Source: Symsagittifera roscoffensis (Eukaryota; Xenacoelomorpha; Acoela; Convolutidae). From it: 64,000 nucleotides of DNA. Where the stretch lies: assembly GCF_963678635.1 (NCBI RefSeq), contig NC_087065.1, positions 30,814,252-30,878,251 of the forward strand, given 5' to 3'. Under the pieces are notes generated by a model, which saw only the letters and a list, made by a program, of their open reading frames with translations, did not search any database and was not told where the DNA came from. Positions within the stretch are counted from its first letter, which is position 1, and every line of letters begins with the position of its first letter. A program made the translations under genes and the position numbers. Positions 24,603 to 35,986 of the stretch are shown here, piece after piece.

Positions 24603-25435
24603 GGAAGTTCCACTCTTAGAAATTTTCAAAATTGCAAATCAACAACCCCCACACCAGTCCCCACCAATAACATCCCAAGAAAACCCAACAACACCCACAA
24701 ATACCCAAAATCTCCAATCATCTTCACGCTTTTCTTTCCAAGATAATTCATATACCTTTGTAGAAAGACACGCACGATTATCCGAACCATTAGAACCCGT
24801 TGTTCGCCAAGCACCTTTAAGCGAACCAAAATACGAACCAACACATAACATATACCCACATCTACAACAAGATCTTAACAGAGTAAGACACATAAGCCAA
24901 AACCAAAACACACTCGAAATAAATAGACAAATTAAACATCCAAGACGAAATAGAAATTTTACAACTCCCAGAGTTCATTTTAATATACCTCAGTCACCAA
25001 CACCAAATCCTTTAGACCTTTCTAGTAGCACACTACCAGATACCCCCACCTCGTCTTCCATATTGGGTATCGCACACCTACACTCAAGGTAAGAAAAATT
25101 TAGTAAACGACCCAATAGACATTTCATCTGATACAACACTATCAACACTACCAGAAACACTTTCTCTTCCTTCAACACCTTCTTTAAGTCAAATATCACC
25201 AACAATTTTTCCCCTAAATTTTCCTACAAATCTTGATTCACGATATCAAGAACAATCATCTCATAATATACCACTACAATTCGATTGGAATACATTCGTA
25301 GCAACCCCACCATTATTTGGTCAACATCAAGAAAGCAGCCGACTACACAACTGGGCACTAAATAGATTACAACATCGACAAGATATCCACAAAGATATAC
25401 AACATCAAAATACATAACATCCAAATGTTTCAATA
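24565..25435 (+). pseudogene. Pro/Ser/Thr/Gln-rich ORF before env (element 1)
   Basis: 175 open codons (24565-25092) with words PPHQSPPITSQENPTTPTN, VERHARLSEPLEPVVRQ and PSPTPNPLDLSSS-like sequence, then a frameshift. The neighbouring frame continues with NDPIDISSDTTLSTLPETLS and QFDWNTFVATPPLFGQHQES to about 25416. Disordered, proline-rich. It lies between a membrane segment and the envelope-like gene, so it may belong to the same precursor. Function unknown. Confidence 0.5.
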
Positions 25436-25642
25436 AAATAGTCTCATACTAAAATTTGAAATCACAGTATGACTAAATAATATTGTTCAACACCCATTTC
25501 CATTAGCCCCTCCAAATATAACAGCTCAATCTTTACCTCCCCCATTTATAACAACAGACGTAATATATAAATAAGCTAGATATACTAAACAGACCATCGA
25601 ATATAAAACTTTTTATAACCCATACTTAGGATTATCAATCAC

Positions 25643-26728
25643 ATGTATAATCTAAAGAAATTTACATTTCAACACCTCCTTTGTCTCAGTTTTTCCGAAC
25701 CAAACCAAAATCCTTCTCTTCGCACAGGACCTCAAAATTTATTAGTAACACATTACGATTGTGAAGAAAACGAACAAAAAACATTACATAAATATGCTAT
25801 CAATCAAGTAACACAATGTGATTCCGAACCACAAGCTAAAGAAACTACTAATGTAATAGCTACATTATACTCAAAAACCCGAGCGACAACACTAACAAGA
25901 AACAAATTTACAGCAACATTTTCCCAAAAAAAAGTAAATTGTTCACAAGTTTCAAAAGTAAATAAAAACAGATTAGACCACGAATTTTTCTACCAAAGTA
26001 ACATCGAAAGATTATTACATCTCAGCCCTGAAGACTTTAAAAACGAACTAAAACGACTCAATATTACACCAAATATAGGCACAAACAAAAATTTTGTATT
26101 TCCAGGTGTAGCACATCAAGCCGAACTTGAAAAACACCAAGATACCATACGACTAGATACAAAATTTCCTCTCTATGGAGCACACGGAAGATTAACATAC
26201 GACCTTCATGATAAAAATTGGAAACCACACATTGGAATAAATAATCCATCAAACTGCAAAGTAGATACAAAAAATAAAGGATACTACGAAAAAATGTTTT
26301 TCGATTGGAAAATACAATTTGAAAAAGTACAACTTACACTCCACGTAAAAGACGACACAATACTTTATCAAGGCATTAGACTCCCTTGCAAAAACGATAA
26401 AGGATTTTGCGATCCTACAACCCGCACACAAGCAACCATTGTTTGGTTTCCCGAAGAAACCTGTACAATTTTTCAAGTAGCAAAGATACACGCTAGAATA
26501 ATTATATTTCACCAAAAATATTTTATTGAATCAATACCGAATGAAGATGTAAACCCTGATCAGATCAGAAGTACAAATTCTAAGTTAAGAAACATCCACA
26601 AAAAAGAAAATAAAATAACACATTTTCAAGTAGACCCAGAAACAGAACTCGCATGCAAATACAGCAAACCACTTTTCAGCCACAATATTCAGAAATTCTT
26701 GTCGTATACGAAAAAGGTTTCGACATGA
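25643..26728 (+). pseudogene. Envelope-like glycoprotein, N-terminal part (element 1)
   Basis: The longest open frame of element 1 (361 codons). It is rich in Cys, with pairs that suggest disulfides (CKNDKGFC, then TQATIVWFPEETCTIF), and has CDS-like codon use. It ends out of frame: the next correct piece is in another frame from 26653. The region lies downstream of pol, where errantivirus-like Ty3/gypsy elements carry env. I infer an ectodomain that would sit on the membrane surface. The mark env-like rests on position, cysteines and the membrane segment of the following ORF. Confidence 0.65.
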
Positions 26729-26887
26729 ATACAGAAAACTTAATCACAGACCAATTGGCAACATCTCACTTATTCACTGATGAAAACTCATACGTTTCAA
26801 AAGTAATTTCAAAAGAGTACAGGACGAATTGGTGAAAAATTAAAACCACAAGACACAGAAAGTACATGATTACAAGAACTATCACTT
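26653..26887 (+). pseudogene. Envelope-like glycoprotein, middle fragment (element 1)
   Basis: A short frame (SEILVVYEKGFDM...) joins the two larger env pieces. It lies one frame away from both, so two opposite shifts flank it. A TGA ends it near 26833. Confidence 0.5.
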
Positions 26888-28090
26888 ATGAACAGCACAT
26901 ATTTTGGCACAATTTATTATGACATACACTTAGATTTGAAATTAGACTACACAATAAACAGAATTTTTCAAGAAATGTCATTATCAGAACTAGAAACACT
27001 ACATCATTTATGTGAACTTGAAAGAACACAAATTCTACAATCACTAGCACCAGCAGTTCTAAAAATACCATATGCACGATATTTACTATCCGGAAATAGA
27101 TCAAATTTCATTGACTATGAAGGAAACATTTTGTGGTATTATACTTGTACCAAAAAAGTATCACCCTTAAATGTTTTTGAAGATAAACGATGTTATAAAA
27201 GAATCCCAACATTCTACAAAATTAAAGTACATTTTGTTGATACACCTTCAAGAAGAACTTATCTTTGGGACACAGCACTTCCATGTGGATCAGAAAATAG
27301 CCTTAAGGTTGTACAATTAAACCCCGACGAAGATAAATACTACCTACTGACACCATATCCAACACTAATGCCACCATCAAAAAAGTTTTCACCTGAAAGC
27401 ATGAGAGCTATTTCCCGCAACCCAAATATCGATTTACAATTGATTGGCATCTACTCAAAATCAGACATACAACACCACATTCGTACACAAAAATTTCAAG
27501 ACCTACTTACAAAAATGGACACAACACAACGACAATCAATAGATGAAAATTTACGCAAACTTGCAGAAACAGCAGGCTTTTCAGACATTTACGCACAAGA
27601 TTACAGCGGAATTTTTAAAGATACTAAAGATTACGTTTATTTAAATGGCGAAAAATACCGACCACAGGATATATCACCAATCATTTTTTTTAGTTTTGTA
27701 AATCTAAAAAACGAACTTTCATCTTTTCTAGGATGGCCCTATTACATCTTAGAAAGATTGACTATATTATACGCAATGTTTAATTTTATTGGATTTCTTT
27801 TCTCTCTATTAAAAGCAATCTATAACACATGCGCGTTACACACACAAGTAAATCGACAAGCAAGCGTAGCACGCATACTTTTTGCATGATTTTTTGGAAT
27901 TTTTTCCACATCAATAAACAAAATACTTTTAGATGCACAAATAAAAGAATACAATACAAAAATATCAACTACACCAAACACATATGACGAATCACAACAC
28001 CACACAAACATCTTACCCACAGCACTTCAATTACCAAGTTTAAACCGTAATCATCCATTATCACTATACCACGAAACTTTAGAAATTTAG
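26888..28090 (+). pseudogene. Envelope-like glycoprotein, C-terminal part with membrane segment (element 1)
   Basis: 333 codons to TGA at 27887, then 66 more in the same frame to TAG at 28088. Visible are EMSLSELETLHHLCELERT, a Cys-containing part (YYTCTKKVS, LPCGSENS), and near the end a hydrophobic region (FLGWPYYILERLTILYAMF and FIGFLFSLL), likely fusion or anchor helices. Element 3 has the same C-terminus at 63571-63897 without the TGA; there the matching codons read differently. Role inferred: surface or fusion protein anchored in the membrane. Confidence 0.7.
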
Positions 28091-28250
28091 CGCTCGTAAA
28101 TATTGCAAATTCAAGACCAAATCATATACAAAGTCCAATTCACCATTTGGTAACACAACAATCCCAAAATGACAAAACCTTTGAACAAATAATCGAACAA
28201 CCACATACCACAAAGTTTCAATCTCAGAACAACCAATTTTTTAGCCCACG

Positions 28251-28360
28251 ATGAGCCGACAAATTGGATCCCTCTACCGTTCAATTTCCCATCCAGCCAA
28301 TCTCCAAAACCCAATTCCCATCATCTCACGTTTTGCTCTCCCGCCACCTGAATCACCCCA
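28251..28360 (+). pseudogene. Post-env ORF, truncated (element 1)
   Basis: It starts MSRQIGSLYRSISHPANLQ and is cut after about 37 codons by the 733-bp repeat. The same start occurs in element 3 (63354, minus), where the frame runs 112 codons. The start codon and spacing after env are the same in both copies. Function unknown; Pro/Ser/Thr-rich in element 3. Confidence 0.7.
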
Positions 28361-29093
28361 TGTTACTACTTTTAGGCCATCAGTCAAACGACTTTTGATA
28401 AGCTTTCGTTTGCATGTGAACACAACCACATAGCTGGTCTCGGATCCTCAGACTACGTGATTTCTATTAAAAACACGGCTCGAATAAACTATTTTACTAA
28501 GTTTTTACTGACAGTTCTATATTAAATCCATTGGAGATGGATTGACCCTTTCCTCTTCCTAGCTACTCATAATCTAAAATATCAAATAATACCGGTGTCA
28601 ATTCAAAGTTCTATGGCATCAGAATAGCTAAAAATTAATTTACTTTAGACTTTCACTATATATCAGTCTCTGGGGGACCGAGCCTCCGCTTCCGTGATTT
28701 CTTCGAGATAACGTCGTTATCACTCCCAATTCGTGGCACGGGAGGGTACTGCTCTCCACCACTTCCCCACTGAAGCCTCTTTTCCCACTATCTTCTTCTG
28801 CTAAGGGGTTTATCGTGCGTGATCGTCACGATAAGAGGCTTCGTTTTTCTGTGTTAACGTGCGACTGTTTTCCAATATATTTGCTATTGTTCTGATTTTT
28901 TCACCTTTTTCAGTCAAAATGGCCGTTTTTTGTCTTTCTGAGAAATATCCACTTGACAATCGAAATTTTAAAAATAGAAATTTCTAGAATTTTTGTACCC
29001 TCCTTCGCAGCACTTTTTCGTCGTTAAGGCCTTTTCTCGCTAATTCGTGTTTCGCTGGAAAGTTGCGCTGTGCCAATCTGGCAGAGTGGCACA
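28361..29093. repeat. 733-bp direct repeat, left copy (candidate LTR)
   Basis: It matches 53461-54193 along its whole length, same orientation, with a few differences per 50 bases. It starts TGTTACTA and ends GTGGCACA, so TG...CA borders are present. It contains a hairpin (TTATCGTG 28810-28817 with CACGATAA 28827-28834) and a terminal inverted pair GTGCCA/TGGCAC. It interrupts element 1. The two copies bracket element 2, which makes LTR the leading reading, but I found no target-site duplication and no convincing primer site, so this is inference. Confidence 0.75.
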
Positions 29094-29862
29094 TACTCTC
29101 CGGGCAGTCCCCATCAATGTCCCTATTGATCGCATAACACCGGGTTATCATCAAGTAGTGTTCCAGTTCTCTATAATCAACCTTACAAATCGCATTAGAA
29201 AAAGAATATTATCTACTCCACCTCAACTCACTACGTGTCACAAATGGCATCATACTAAATCTCACTGCCTTTCAACATTTTCACAAAATTTGCACCATGA
29301 GGAGTACCCTAGATAAAATTTCCTTTCTATCTACTTACGTGAACTTGCCATAAAACTTTTTTTCGCTCTTGCTGATTAAAAAGTTGGGACGTGGCACGGC
29401 CACGCGCCCGTTTAAATTAACTTAACATCACTCACCAAGTATAATCAGTTTTTTATGCGGTCCTCTTCAATATTAAAACTAAGAAACTCTGTGGCTAGGA
29501 AAGTTATTGAGTTATTCACCCTCTTCGAGCGAGCTTACCCAAACTTACCAGGTCGCCACACAGTGAACACGTGTCTTACACAGGCTAAAAACATCAGTCG
29601 TGTTCAAATAGTTAAATATACTCACCTATGTTCTATATATATACATAAGTAGCACAACTAAAATTTTCTTTCAACAATTTCAACAATTGCAACAATTTTC
29701 AAAGTTTGTTCTGACCAAAATAAATCAAAATAAAAAGTTTAACAGTTTCAATAATCAAACTTGATTGATTTTTTAAGTTTTAGCACACAAAGACAATCAA
29801 GTTTTTCTCCTTCTCTCCCTTTCTTGTTTACGTCTTAACTCCTCCTCTTCGTTCCATCTTCC
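29094..29862. other. Non-coding stretch between left repeat and element 2 coding region
   Basis: No gene seen. If element 2 is bounded by the 733-bp repeats, this is its 3' untranslated region on the minus strand. A GTGGCACGGCCACGCGCCC stretch near 29390 is locally GC-rich. No clear polypurine tract next to 29094. Confidence 0.45.
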
Positions 29863-30335
29863 TCATTCCATTGCTTCTCCATCCTGATCTTCAGTTTCAC
29901 TGTCTTCTAGAACTTTTTCCAATATGTCCATGGAGTTGCGGGCCGTCCCCCAACTCTCCTGTTCCAACAGCCTCGGTTTGCAACAAGGTAGCAAGTCCAC
30001 GTTCACCTTTTGCTCCCGGTTCCTGCAAAAGCTGTTGTGAAGACACATGCTCACATTCCGTTCTAGGTCAGCTCGTAAGACCTCTCTCTTTTGAGTTTCA
30101 GTCACACAAGGTGCTCCAGCTACTCGCTTCACCGCCGTGGTAACAGCGTTTGGGTGCGTTAAAAATGCTTTTTTATAGGCTCCCGGTCCACTATCGAGCT
30201 GGAAAGATTGATAGGCTTCCGTGTTCCTAGACATATGACGCTTCGCGCGTTCATACATCCATGATGTCATCACTGCACGGAACCAACGCATCAATCTTTG
30301 CCTTGACCATATTTTTTCAATGGCTTTGGGTATTC
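29863..30335 (-). pseudogene. C-terminal end of the downstream coding region (element 2)
   Basis: 143 open codons (30294-29863), with upstream in-frame sequence back to about 30340. Words: KAIEKIWSRQRLMRWF, SWMYERAKRHMSRN, LRADLERNVSMC, and an acidic end. It joins the 30336-33482 frame through a one-base shift near 30335. Rich in Arg and helical. No family recognised. Confidence 0.6.
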
Positions 30336-33300
30336 TCAGAATCTTGCAGGTGGTTCTGAAAGATCTAGGTTGCGGTTCATTTTTACGTTGCTTAGCTGCT
30401 CAGGTGTCGGCACGGCCGTCTCCTGCTCACTTGTGCCCGCGTTGGCTTCTAACCATCTCACCGCCAGTATGGCACTCACCACCATGATTGACACTTGTTG
30501 ATTTTGATCGGGCAACCCCGTGGAGTACAACTCCTCCACGTCCCACACTTATACCAGATTCCCACGTTTGGGGTACCGCAACGTCTGCGCCAGGCAGTGG
30601 CAAGGATACTCCGCATGGGTCATTAGTATGTTCCTTCGGGTCCGATACCCTGAGGCTCCCAGCAACGGTTCCACTTCCATCACTATTCTATGCACCTCGT
30701 CCTTTTCTTCTATGGTGGGGAATTCAGTGGGTAACGCTCCACTCGATTTCTGCCTCTGGAATTCACTCACATTACCCTTGTTCAATCTCATGAACTCTTC
30801 ACCCACCACGTCTTGCAACTCGCCTTCAGATCTCTTCGGGACGGCCCGAATGATCTTCGCCAATAAATCATACGACCTTTCCGATATTCTGGCCAACCTC
30901 ACGCACTTTGGCACAGAGAAGAGTTGGTCGACCAACACCTGCTGTGTCCTCGCATCCATCACCAACATGTGTGTAGGGTATCTACTATTGCAATATGGTG
31001 CAGAGCTCGAACCCACCAGATATCTCGAGCCAGTAGGTCTATGATAGGCCTCACTATCCTTCAAATTCATTTCATTTTCCAGAGCTTCTCGCCAGCCTCC
31101 GATCTTCTGCTCCGTCTGTAGTGCTCCAGGGAATAGTTCCACACTGAGGGACGTCACTAGCTCATGGGCACGCTCCAGGCGTTCCAGTGATTCTATCGAG
31201 CTCGTCATGCTGCGAAATCCCAAGGCAGTGATCAAGTTTACTTCCGTTACTCCATGACAGTCCGCGATCAACTCCATTCCACTCTTATCTGACATGCTAA
31301 ACCTCCCATACAGTTGTGCCAATTGGCGATGCTGCTCGCTCAGCGCAATCAAGCAATGTTCCGAGTTGCACACATGTCCGTCCATTCCACTATTGTGAGC
31401 TAGACAGGTGCCCTGTCTCAGCAAGTCACTCGATGGACTTCCTTCGGATGGTTCCGTGGATGGGTTGTTTTTCTGCGTCCTTACTCTTATGGCCAGCAGA
31501 TGGTGTATCATGTCCAGATCGTGCAAACTAGCGTCATCATCCAAGTCCAACGTAATATCCGCCGTCATATCCCAGATTAAACCGGCGTTTGGATGTGGAC
31601 ACCAAGAAGGCTTCAGGAGTTCCCACATGGTTACTAAGCTGGTTTTCAAGGTACCGTCGCAAGAACCACAATCAAAACTCAATTGACCCTTCAGCTCGGG
31701 AACCGAGGGTTCGACCACTCGTTCTTCCAAAACAATTCCCAGCTTGGGTTGTTCCACCATCAACATGCCAGTTTCCTTGACTCGCTCTACCCAGAAGTCG
31801 AGTACTATAACTTGCTCATAGTCGAAGTACACTTACCTGGCTTCCTCATTCACGAAGGGATTATATGCCATCCCCGGTATGCCAGACACATATTGGAACG
31901 ACTTCAACTTCGCTAATGTTGCATGTCCCCTGACTGCTTCAATTAATTCCCGGCTCACTTTCAACTCTTTGTTGGAATACCTTCTCACTTCTTCCAACCT
32001 GCGGTAGCTCTCCATATCGTTCGACTCCTTGTTTGGTATGGCCAGCGGCATGTCCTGATATAGCTCCAGGAGTGCCCTCAGGAAGTTTAGCTTACCATGA
32101 TTTCCCCCTTGCCGAATAGTTTTTATGCATTCTCCCAATACAGGAGTGGGGATACGATCAACCACGAACCTTACGAAGCAAAGGGCATCCTTACGCTTAG
32201 CCCAGGCTATCGCAGAATCGTCTCTAGAAATCAACATTCGCAGGGCTTCCATCAATTCCCGTTCCTGTTCCTTTGATTTCGAGTCGTTGTTGGCTTCATA
32301 TTCCGCCTTCTTAATTGCCAACAAACACCAGGCCAATCGTACCTACAAGTCAGTTCTGGTACACGGATAAGCTAAATATGCTGCCACCGTCGCCGGCGCA
32401 TGCATCGTCTCGTCAAAGTATCTTTAGAGGGCCGCCCTCCAAGAGATCTCTAGCAGTTTCTCCAGGCCGATTTCGTTTGCCTCCGAGGACATCACCGTAC
32501 CGTATTCTTTCCTGTTCAACTTAGAGTTCTCCGTCAGCTCCTTCAGATACTCCTGCATGGCTTGCTTCTCGTTCCAAGCCATCAGGTGCCCTCTCGCAGA
32601 ATTTCTCGCCTTCCGCATCTCCACATAACCCTCTGCCGGATCCCTCACGTGGACTGAGTCTGGCACAGTGATTCGACTATACTCGACCACGTCGAGTTGT
32701 CACTCCAGCTTCATCCGGTCCATGTTGGTTCGCGAGGGCTTGTAATCATCAAGTCCTCCAGATCCACACTGACTGATGACCTCCATTTCCAGCTTAGTAT
32801 CCGCCAGTATCGCTTAGTATCTGGCTTTTGACTTCACCGCTTTCTGGTTCACGGCTCGGCTTCCTGTATTTCCCTTCAACCGCTTCAGTCCTTTTTTAGC
32901 TCGTCTGACGGGTAACTTTCTCGTGATCTGCTGATCATCGGCACTGTCCTCTGTAACTGACTCGGTCAGAACATCAGACTCTACGGATTTCATTATTTTC
33001 TCTAGAACCTCGCGCATGATGGGTTGGTTTAATCCCACCTTCATTACGGACTGCGTCCCGTATCTACGTATCACGTCCCATGTCCTCTACATGAAGGTCA
33101 CTCGGTTCCAGGTTACTCCCGTCTCACGTTCAAGTTCTTTCTGGTATCTTTCCCACTCCTCTTCCGGTAGCGTGCTCAGGAAGGATACCCTCATATTCTC
33201 CTCATTCTTCCTCCTCCTTGGTGACTCATGGAGCAGTTTCTGTAGGTCCCTCCTCCGGTAGTCCATTGCCAGGCTCATTAAGTCCACTGGGGATAAGCTG

Positions 33301-33482
33301 GCCGGCGCCTCCTTTGTAGGGGACATGAAAGACGATGGTGTCATCAGCAATAAATTCCCATCGACTTCACCGTCGTCGTCTTCACTAAACTGGTATTCCA
33401 GCAAGTCTCTCTCCAACGCTCCTAAGTCCACTCCACACGACTTCTCTCCCTTTCCCTCCATGTGATCATCGTCCTGATCCAT
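30336..33482 (-). pseudogene. Long unknown coding frame, downstream region (element 2)
   Basis: One frame carries about 1,049 codons of protein-like sequence with no frameshift but seven internal stops: TAG 33087, TAA 32814, TGA 32700, TAA 32424, TAG 32343, TAA 31833 and TAA 30549. The largest open piece is 427 codons (31832-30549). It begins with an acidic part (MDQDDDHMEG, EYQFSEDDDGEVDG), has a basic patch (RKLPVRRAKKGLKRLKG near 32900), and then helical segments. The 427-codon piece has several Cys/His (CGSCDG, HVCNSEHC) that might bind metal; this is a guess. No family recognised. By position it is the last third of a giant accessory ORF. Confidence 0.65.
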
Positions 33483-33895
33483 CAGCTCGTCGTCATTCGC
33501 ACCAGGTTCGGCTTAGGTCCCGAAGAGCCCTGTCGCATATCCATGCCCGAATCCGGCCGCGCCGGTACGGTCAGTTCCCCTGCGTTATAGAACAACTCCT
33601 CGTCCACTAGAAATTCTACCGACTCCTCGCCATGTGGCGCCAGATCATCCAACGTTATGCACGTGCCTCCTCTGCACTCTTTTGCCACTTCCAGGATTAC
33701 TATCTTCACCTCTCCTGGCCACTTCAACCTTGACAGATCATCTGCAGGTGCATACACATCTTTCCACACCTCAGCCGAGACCTCTGGTCTCCTGGAAGGG
33801 GGTGCCTTGATTTTCTTTCGGCTCCAGGCATCAGGAAATGTGAAATCGACCGTGTGCATGGCCGCAGCGTTCCAGCTGATGAAGCGCGGCTCCAT
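33482..33895 (-). pseudogene. Downstream coding region fragment (element 2)
   Basis: 137 codons with WSRKKIKAPPSRRPEV, VKIVILEVAKECRGGTC and EESVEFLVDEELF. The frame ends in TGA at 33482 and the better frame (NDDELMDQDDDH) overlaps it, so a shift lies near 33500. Unknown function. Confidence 0.5.
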
Positions 33896-34217
33896 CCCTC
33901 CACTCCATTACAGCCGCTCCAATGCGAGGAGCAATTGCAGGAGATGTGATTCCCAACAACATCCTCCTTATCGGTGGGTATCGAGGGCATTCGTCCGGCA
34001 GCAGCCTGGACCCGGAAAGCCACGCTTGCTGGTTCTCTTTCAGGTGTGCGTAGGCCTCTGGCCAAAGTGGGACCCTCCTCGCCTCTCGTGAATCCTTCAC
34101 CAGTTGTCGCAGATTCCAAAGCTTCGGATTGAACTGGACTTGGAAAAGGTCCTCGCGGCCCATTCGGCACTTAAAGTTGTTGATGAAGTCCATCAACACC
34201 CAACCCGGCGTATCCAA
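33831..34217 (-). pseudogene. Downstream coding region fragment (element 2)
   Basis: 128 codons with DFINNFKCRMGREDLFQVQF, LRQLVKDSREARRVPLWPEA and CPRYPPIRRMLLGI. The correct frame passes to the 33895 fragment near 33890. A 16-base direct duplication (GCGTATCCAACTAGCG) at 34208-34235, just upstream, breaks the frame. Unknown family. Confidence 0.5.
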
Positions 34218-34235
34218 CTAGCGTATCCAACTAGC

Positions 34236-34973
34236 GTATCGTCGCTGGCTAACCCTCTCAGCTCCTTCTGTTCCACCCAATTCAGCACGGAGCAATCCAC
34301 TACCGAAACTAGGTTGACATACAACACCGAGTTTCTGTATGCCTTTAATTGTACGTCGGGGAACGCAAATGACATCACGGGTCCATACACCACAGTGACG
34401 AACTCCCGTAGCCATGAATCAGAGCCAGCGGTTCGATCCGCATCATGACAGCCAGATCTGTCAGCAAGGGCATGCCAGAGTACTGTTTACATTCACCCGC
34501 ATCAGTCGCCCCCTTATCCTCTCCTGTGATACTCTTGTTCTGTTGCAGGAGATATTGGAGCAAGAGGATCCTCCAGTCATTCATCTTCTTGAGCGAGGCG
34601 GTTTCCAACTGCGAGTTGAATTCACGACTCGTTCCCTGAAGTTGTTCTGGGTCGCCCAACCGACCTTACGTCATAGCGATCAGGGTGAGGAGTCGGTCCA
34701 ATCTCAGGTCTGCCAAAGCTTGGGTGAAGAGATTCGCAGGTCCCTTTATGAAGTTCTCGTGACCAAATGTCACATACAAGGCTAATATCAGGCCGATCGA
34801 CAGTTTCCGGATATCCTTGGGTAGCATGTTGACAAGAAGGATGGCGTCCATCCCACTCCCATTCCCTCCAAGATAGCGCCTGATCGCTCGTATTGTGCCC
34901 TCGTGGCCAAAATATCGGCTTGGATTTTGTCCAATGAAATCGTGTTCACGTCCTGCATCAATTGCAACATCAT
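34236..34973 (-). pseudogene. Downstream coding region, several short frames (element 2)
   Basis: Four overlapping pieces in different frames: MMLQLMQDVNTISLDKIQAD (from 34973), LLVNMLPKDIRKLSIGLILA (34851-34666), LKKMNDWRILLLQYLLQQN (34659-34375) and VMSFAFPDVQLKAYRNSVLY (34393-34193). They follow each other as parts of one helical protein with at least three shifts. No family recognised. Confidence 0.5.
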
Positions 34974-35959
34974 GCCCCGGCTAACTCCCTCTCGTTAAAT
35001 AAGTTCTTCAGATACGCGTGTATCTCCTTGATTACCGCCGGTGCATGCTCGAACGCGTCTTCTCCCAAGGTACACAATCTCGGTGACAAGTACAACCATG
35101 CGTTGGCGTGTGGCTTCGTACGCAAAGCCAACGCCATGAGATCCTCTTCTGCCGATGTCATATTTTTTCTAACCGTCCTCCCCTGCTCATTCTCCGCGTG
35201 ATCCATTTGTCTGAAACAGAGATCATCAGCCACCTGTTGTACTTCTGGCCTCAATTTCAATAATCTGGCGAAGTTGGACAGCTCCAACCCCAGGACTTCA
35301 TCCAGCACCAATCGAGTTGTGCTACAATCCTTGAACCCCTGTATGGCATTAGAAATGTCAGCCCAAATGGCAGGAAGCTCGGATCGGGATGGGTAGTAGT
35401 TGTTGGGGTCCACCGTTCTGTTTGGCGCTGGTATTATCACGCTGAATCGTCCCTCTGCTATCGTTGCGACCATCGTGTACACAAACTGAAGGGGTTATGG
35501 CAATATGGCGTACCCTGGTGATAACACAAAGATAACCTTCACTACATTCTGAGTGAAGCGTCGTTGTACTGATGATTCTACATCAGCCATGGCTGAGAGC
35601 AATGTCATTATCGCCTCTCCTATGACCTCATTGCTCGGGATCGACCCATCCGTCAGCCCGGACAACAACTCTCTGCTCTGCAGGTGATCATTCGAGCCTT
35701 CAACCACTATCACATGCGGCTCCATGCTGACTACCCTTTGCACATATGTCATCATGCCTGCTGACTGTCCCCAGTCCAATTTAGGCGCCGTCAAGAAAAT
35801 CACATCGGGCCAAAAAAGAGAACGGAGCGTGTAGAGGTAATCCGAACTGGCCACTATCAGGTATTTGGCAGCCTTCATATCCAAGGGATCATAGGCGGCA
35901 AACAGGCTGTCACCGACTGGTGCCACCAGCCCCGCATATCTCTTGTCGTCTCCTTCCAC
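34970..35959 (-). pseudogene. Second SGNH-like segment and following domain (element 2)
   Basis: One frame from 35959 to 34970 with a single TAA at 35495. The first part has KYLIVASSDYLYTLRSLF, APKLDWGQSAGMM and VIVVEGSNDHLQSREL, an arrangement that recalls SGNH blocks I and III (GSND in place of GTND). Next comes EAIMTLLSAMADVESSV, NVVKVIFVLSPGYA, FSVIIPAPNRTVDPNNYYP and a helical end. SGNH likeness is my reading from short motifs. It is in frame with the preceding fragment across a TAA at 35987. Confidence 0.5.
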
Positions 35960-35986
35960 CGAGGTCGCTCGGGGATAGTCTCTCGA

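Larger units (their letters stand above)
15467..28360 (+). mobile_element. Element 1: Ty3/gypsy-type retroelement with env-like gene, decayed and interrupted
   Basis: Plus-strand fragments follow the order gag (zinc knuckle at 17999), protease (DSGA at 19187), RT, RNase H, integrase (HHCC then D-D-E), a small membrane ORF and an envelope-like protein with a C-terminal membrane segment. RT-RNase H-integrase order defines Ty3/gypsy. The reading frames are broken by many TAA/TAG/TGA codons and by shifts, several of them in A or T runs. The element stops at 28360, where a 733-bp direct repeat begins. Its downstream part continues after the second copy of that repeat, from 54194. A related copy (element 3) lies at 61.07-64 kb on the other strand. 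Confidence 0.85.

Noticed and set aside
28640-28800. snRNA or other structured RNA gene in the 733-bp repeat
   Set aside because: I compared it by eye with spliceosomal RNAs and found no conserved block; only the hairpin is supported.
31316-34785. Plus-strand ORFs of 60-144 codons
   Set aside because: They oppose the longer, consistent minus-strand frames of element 2 and show no motif.
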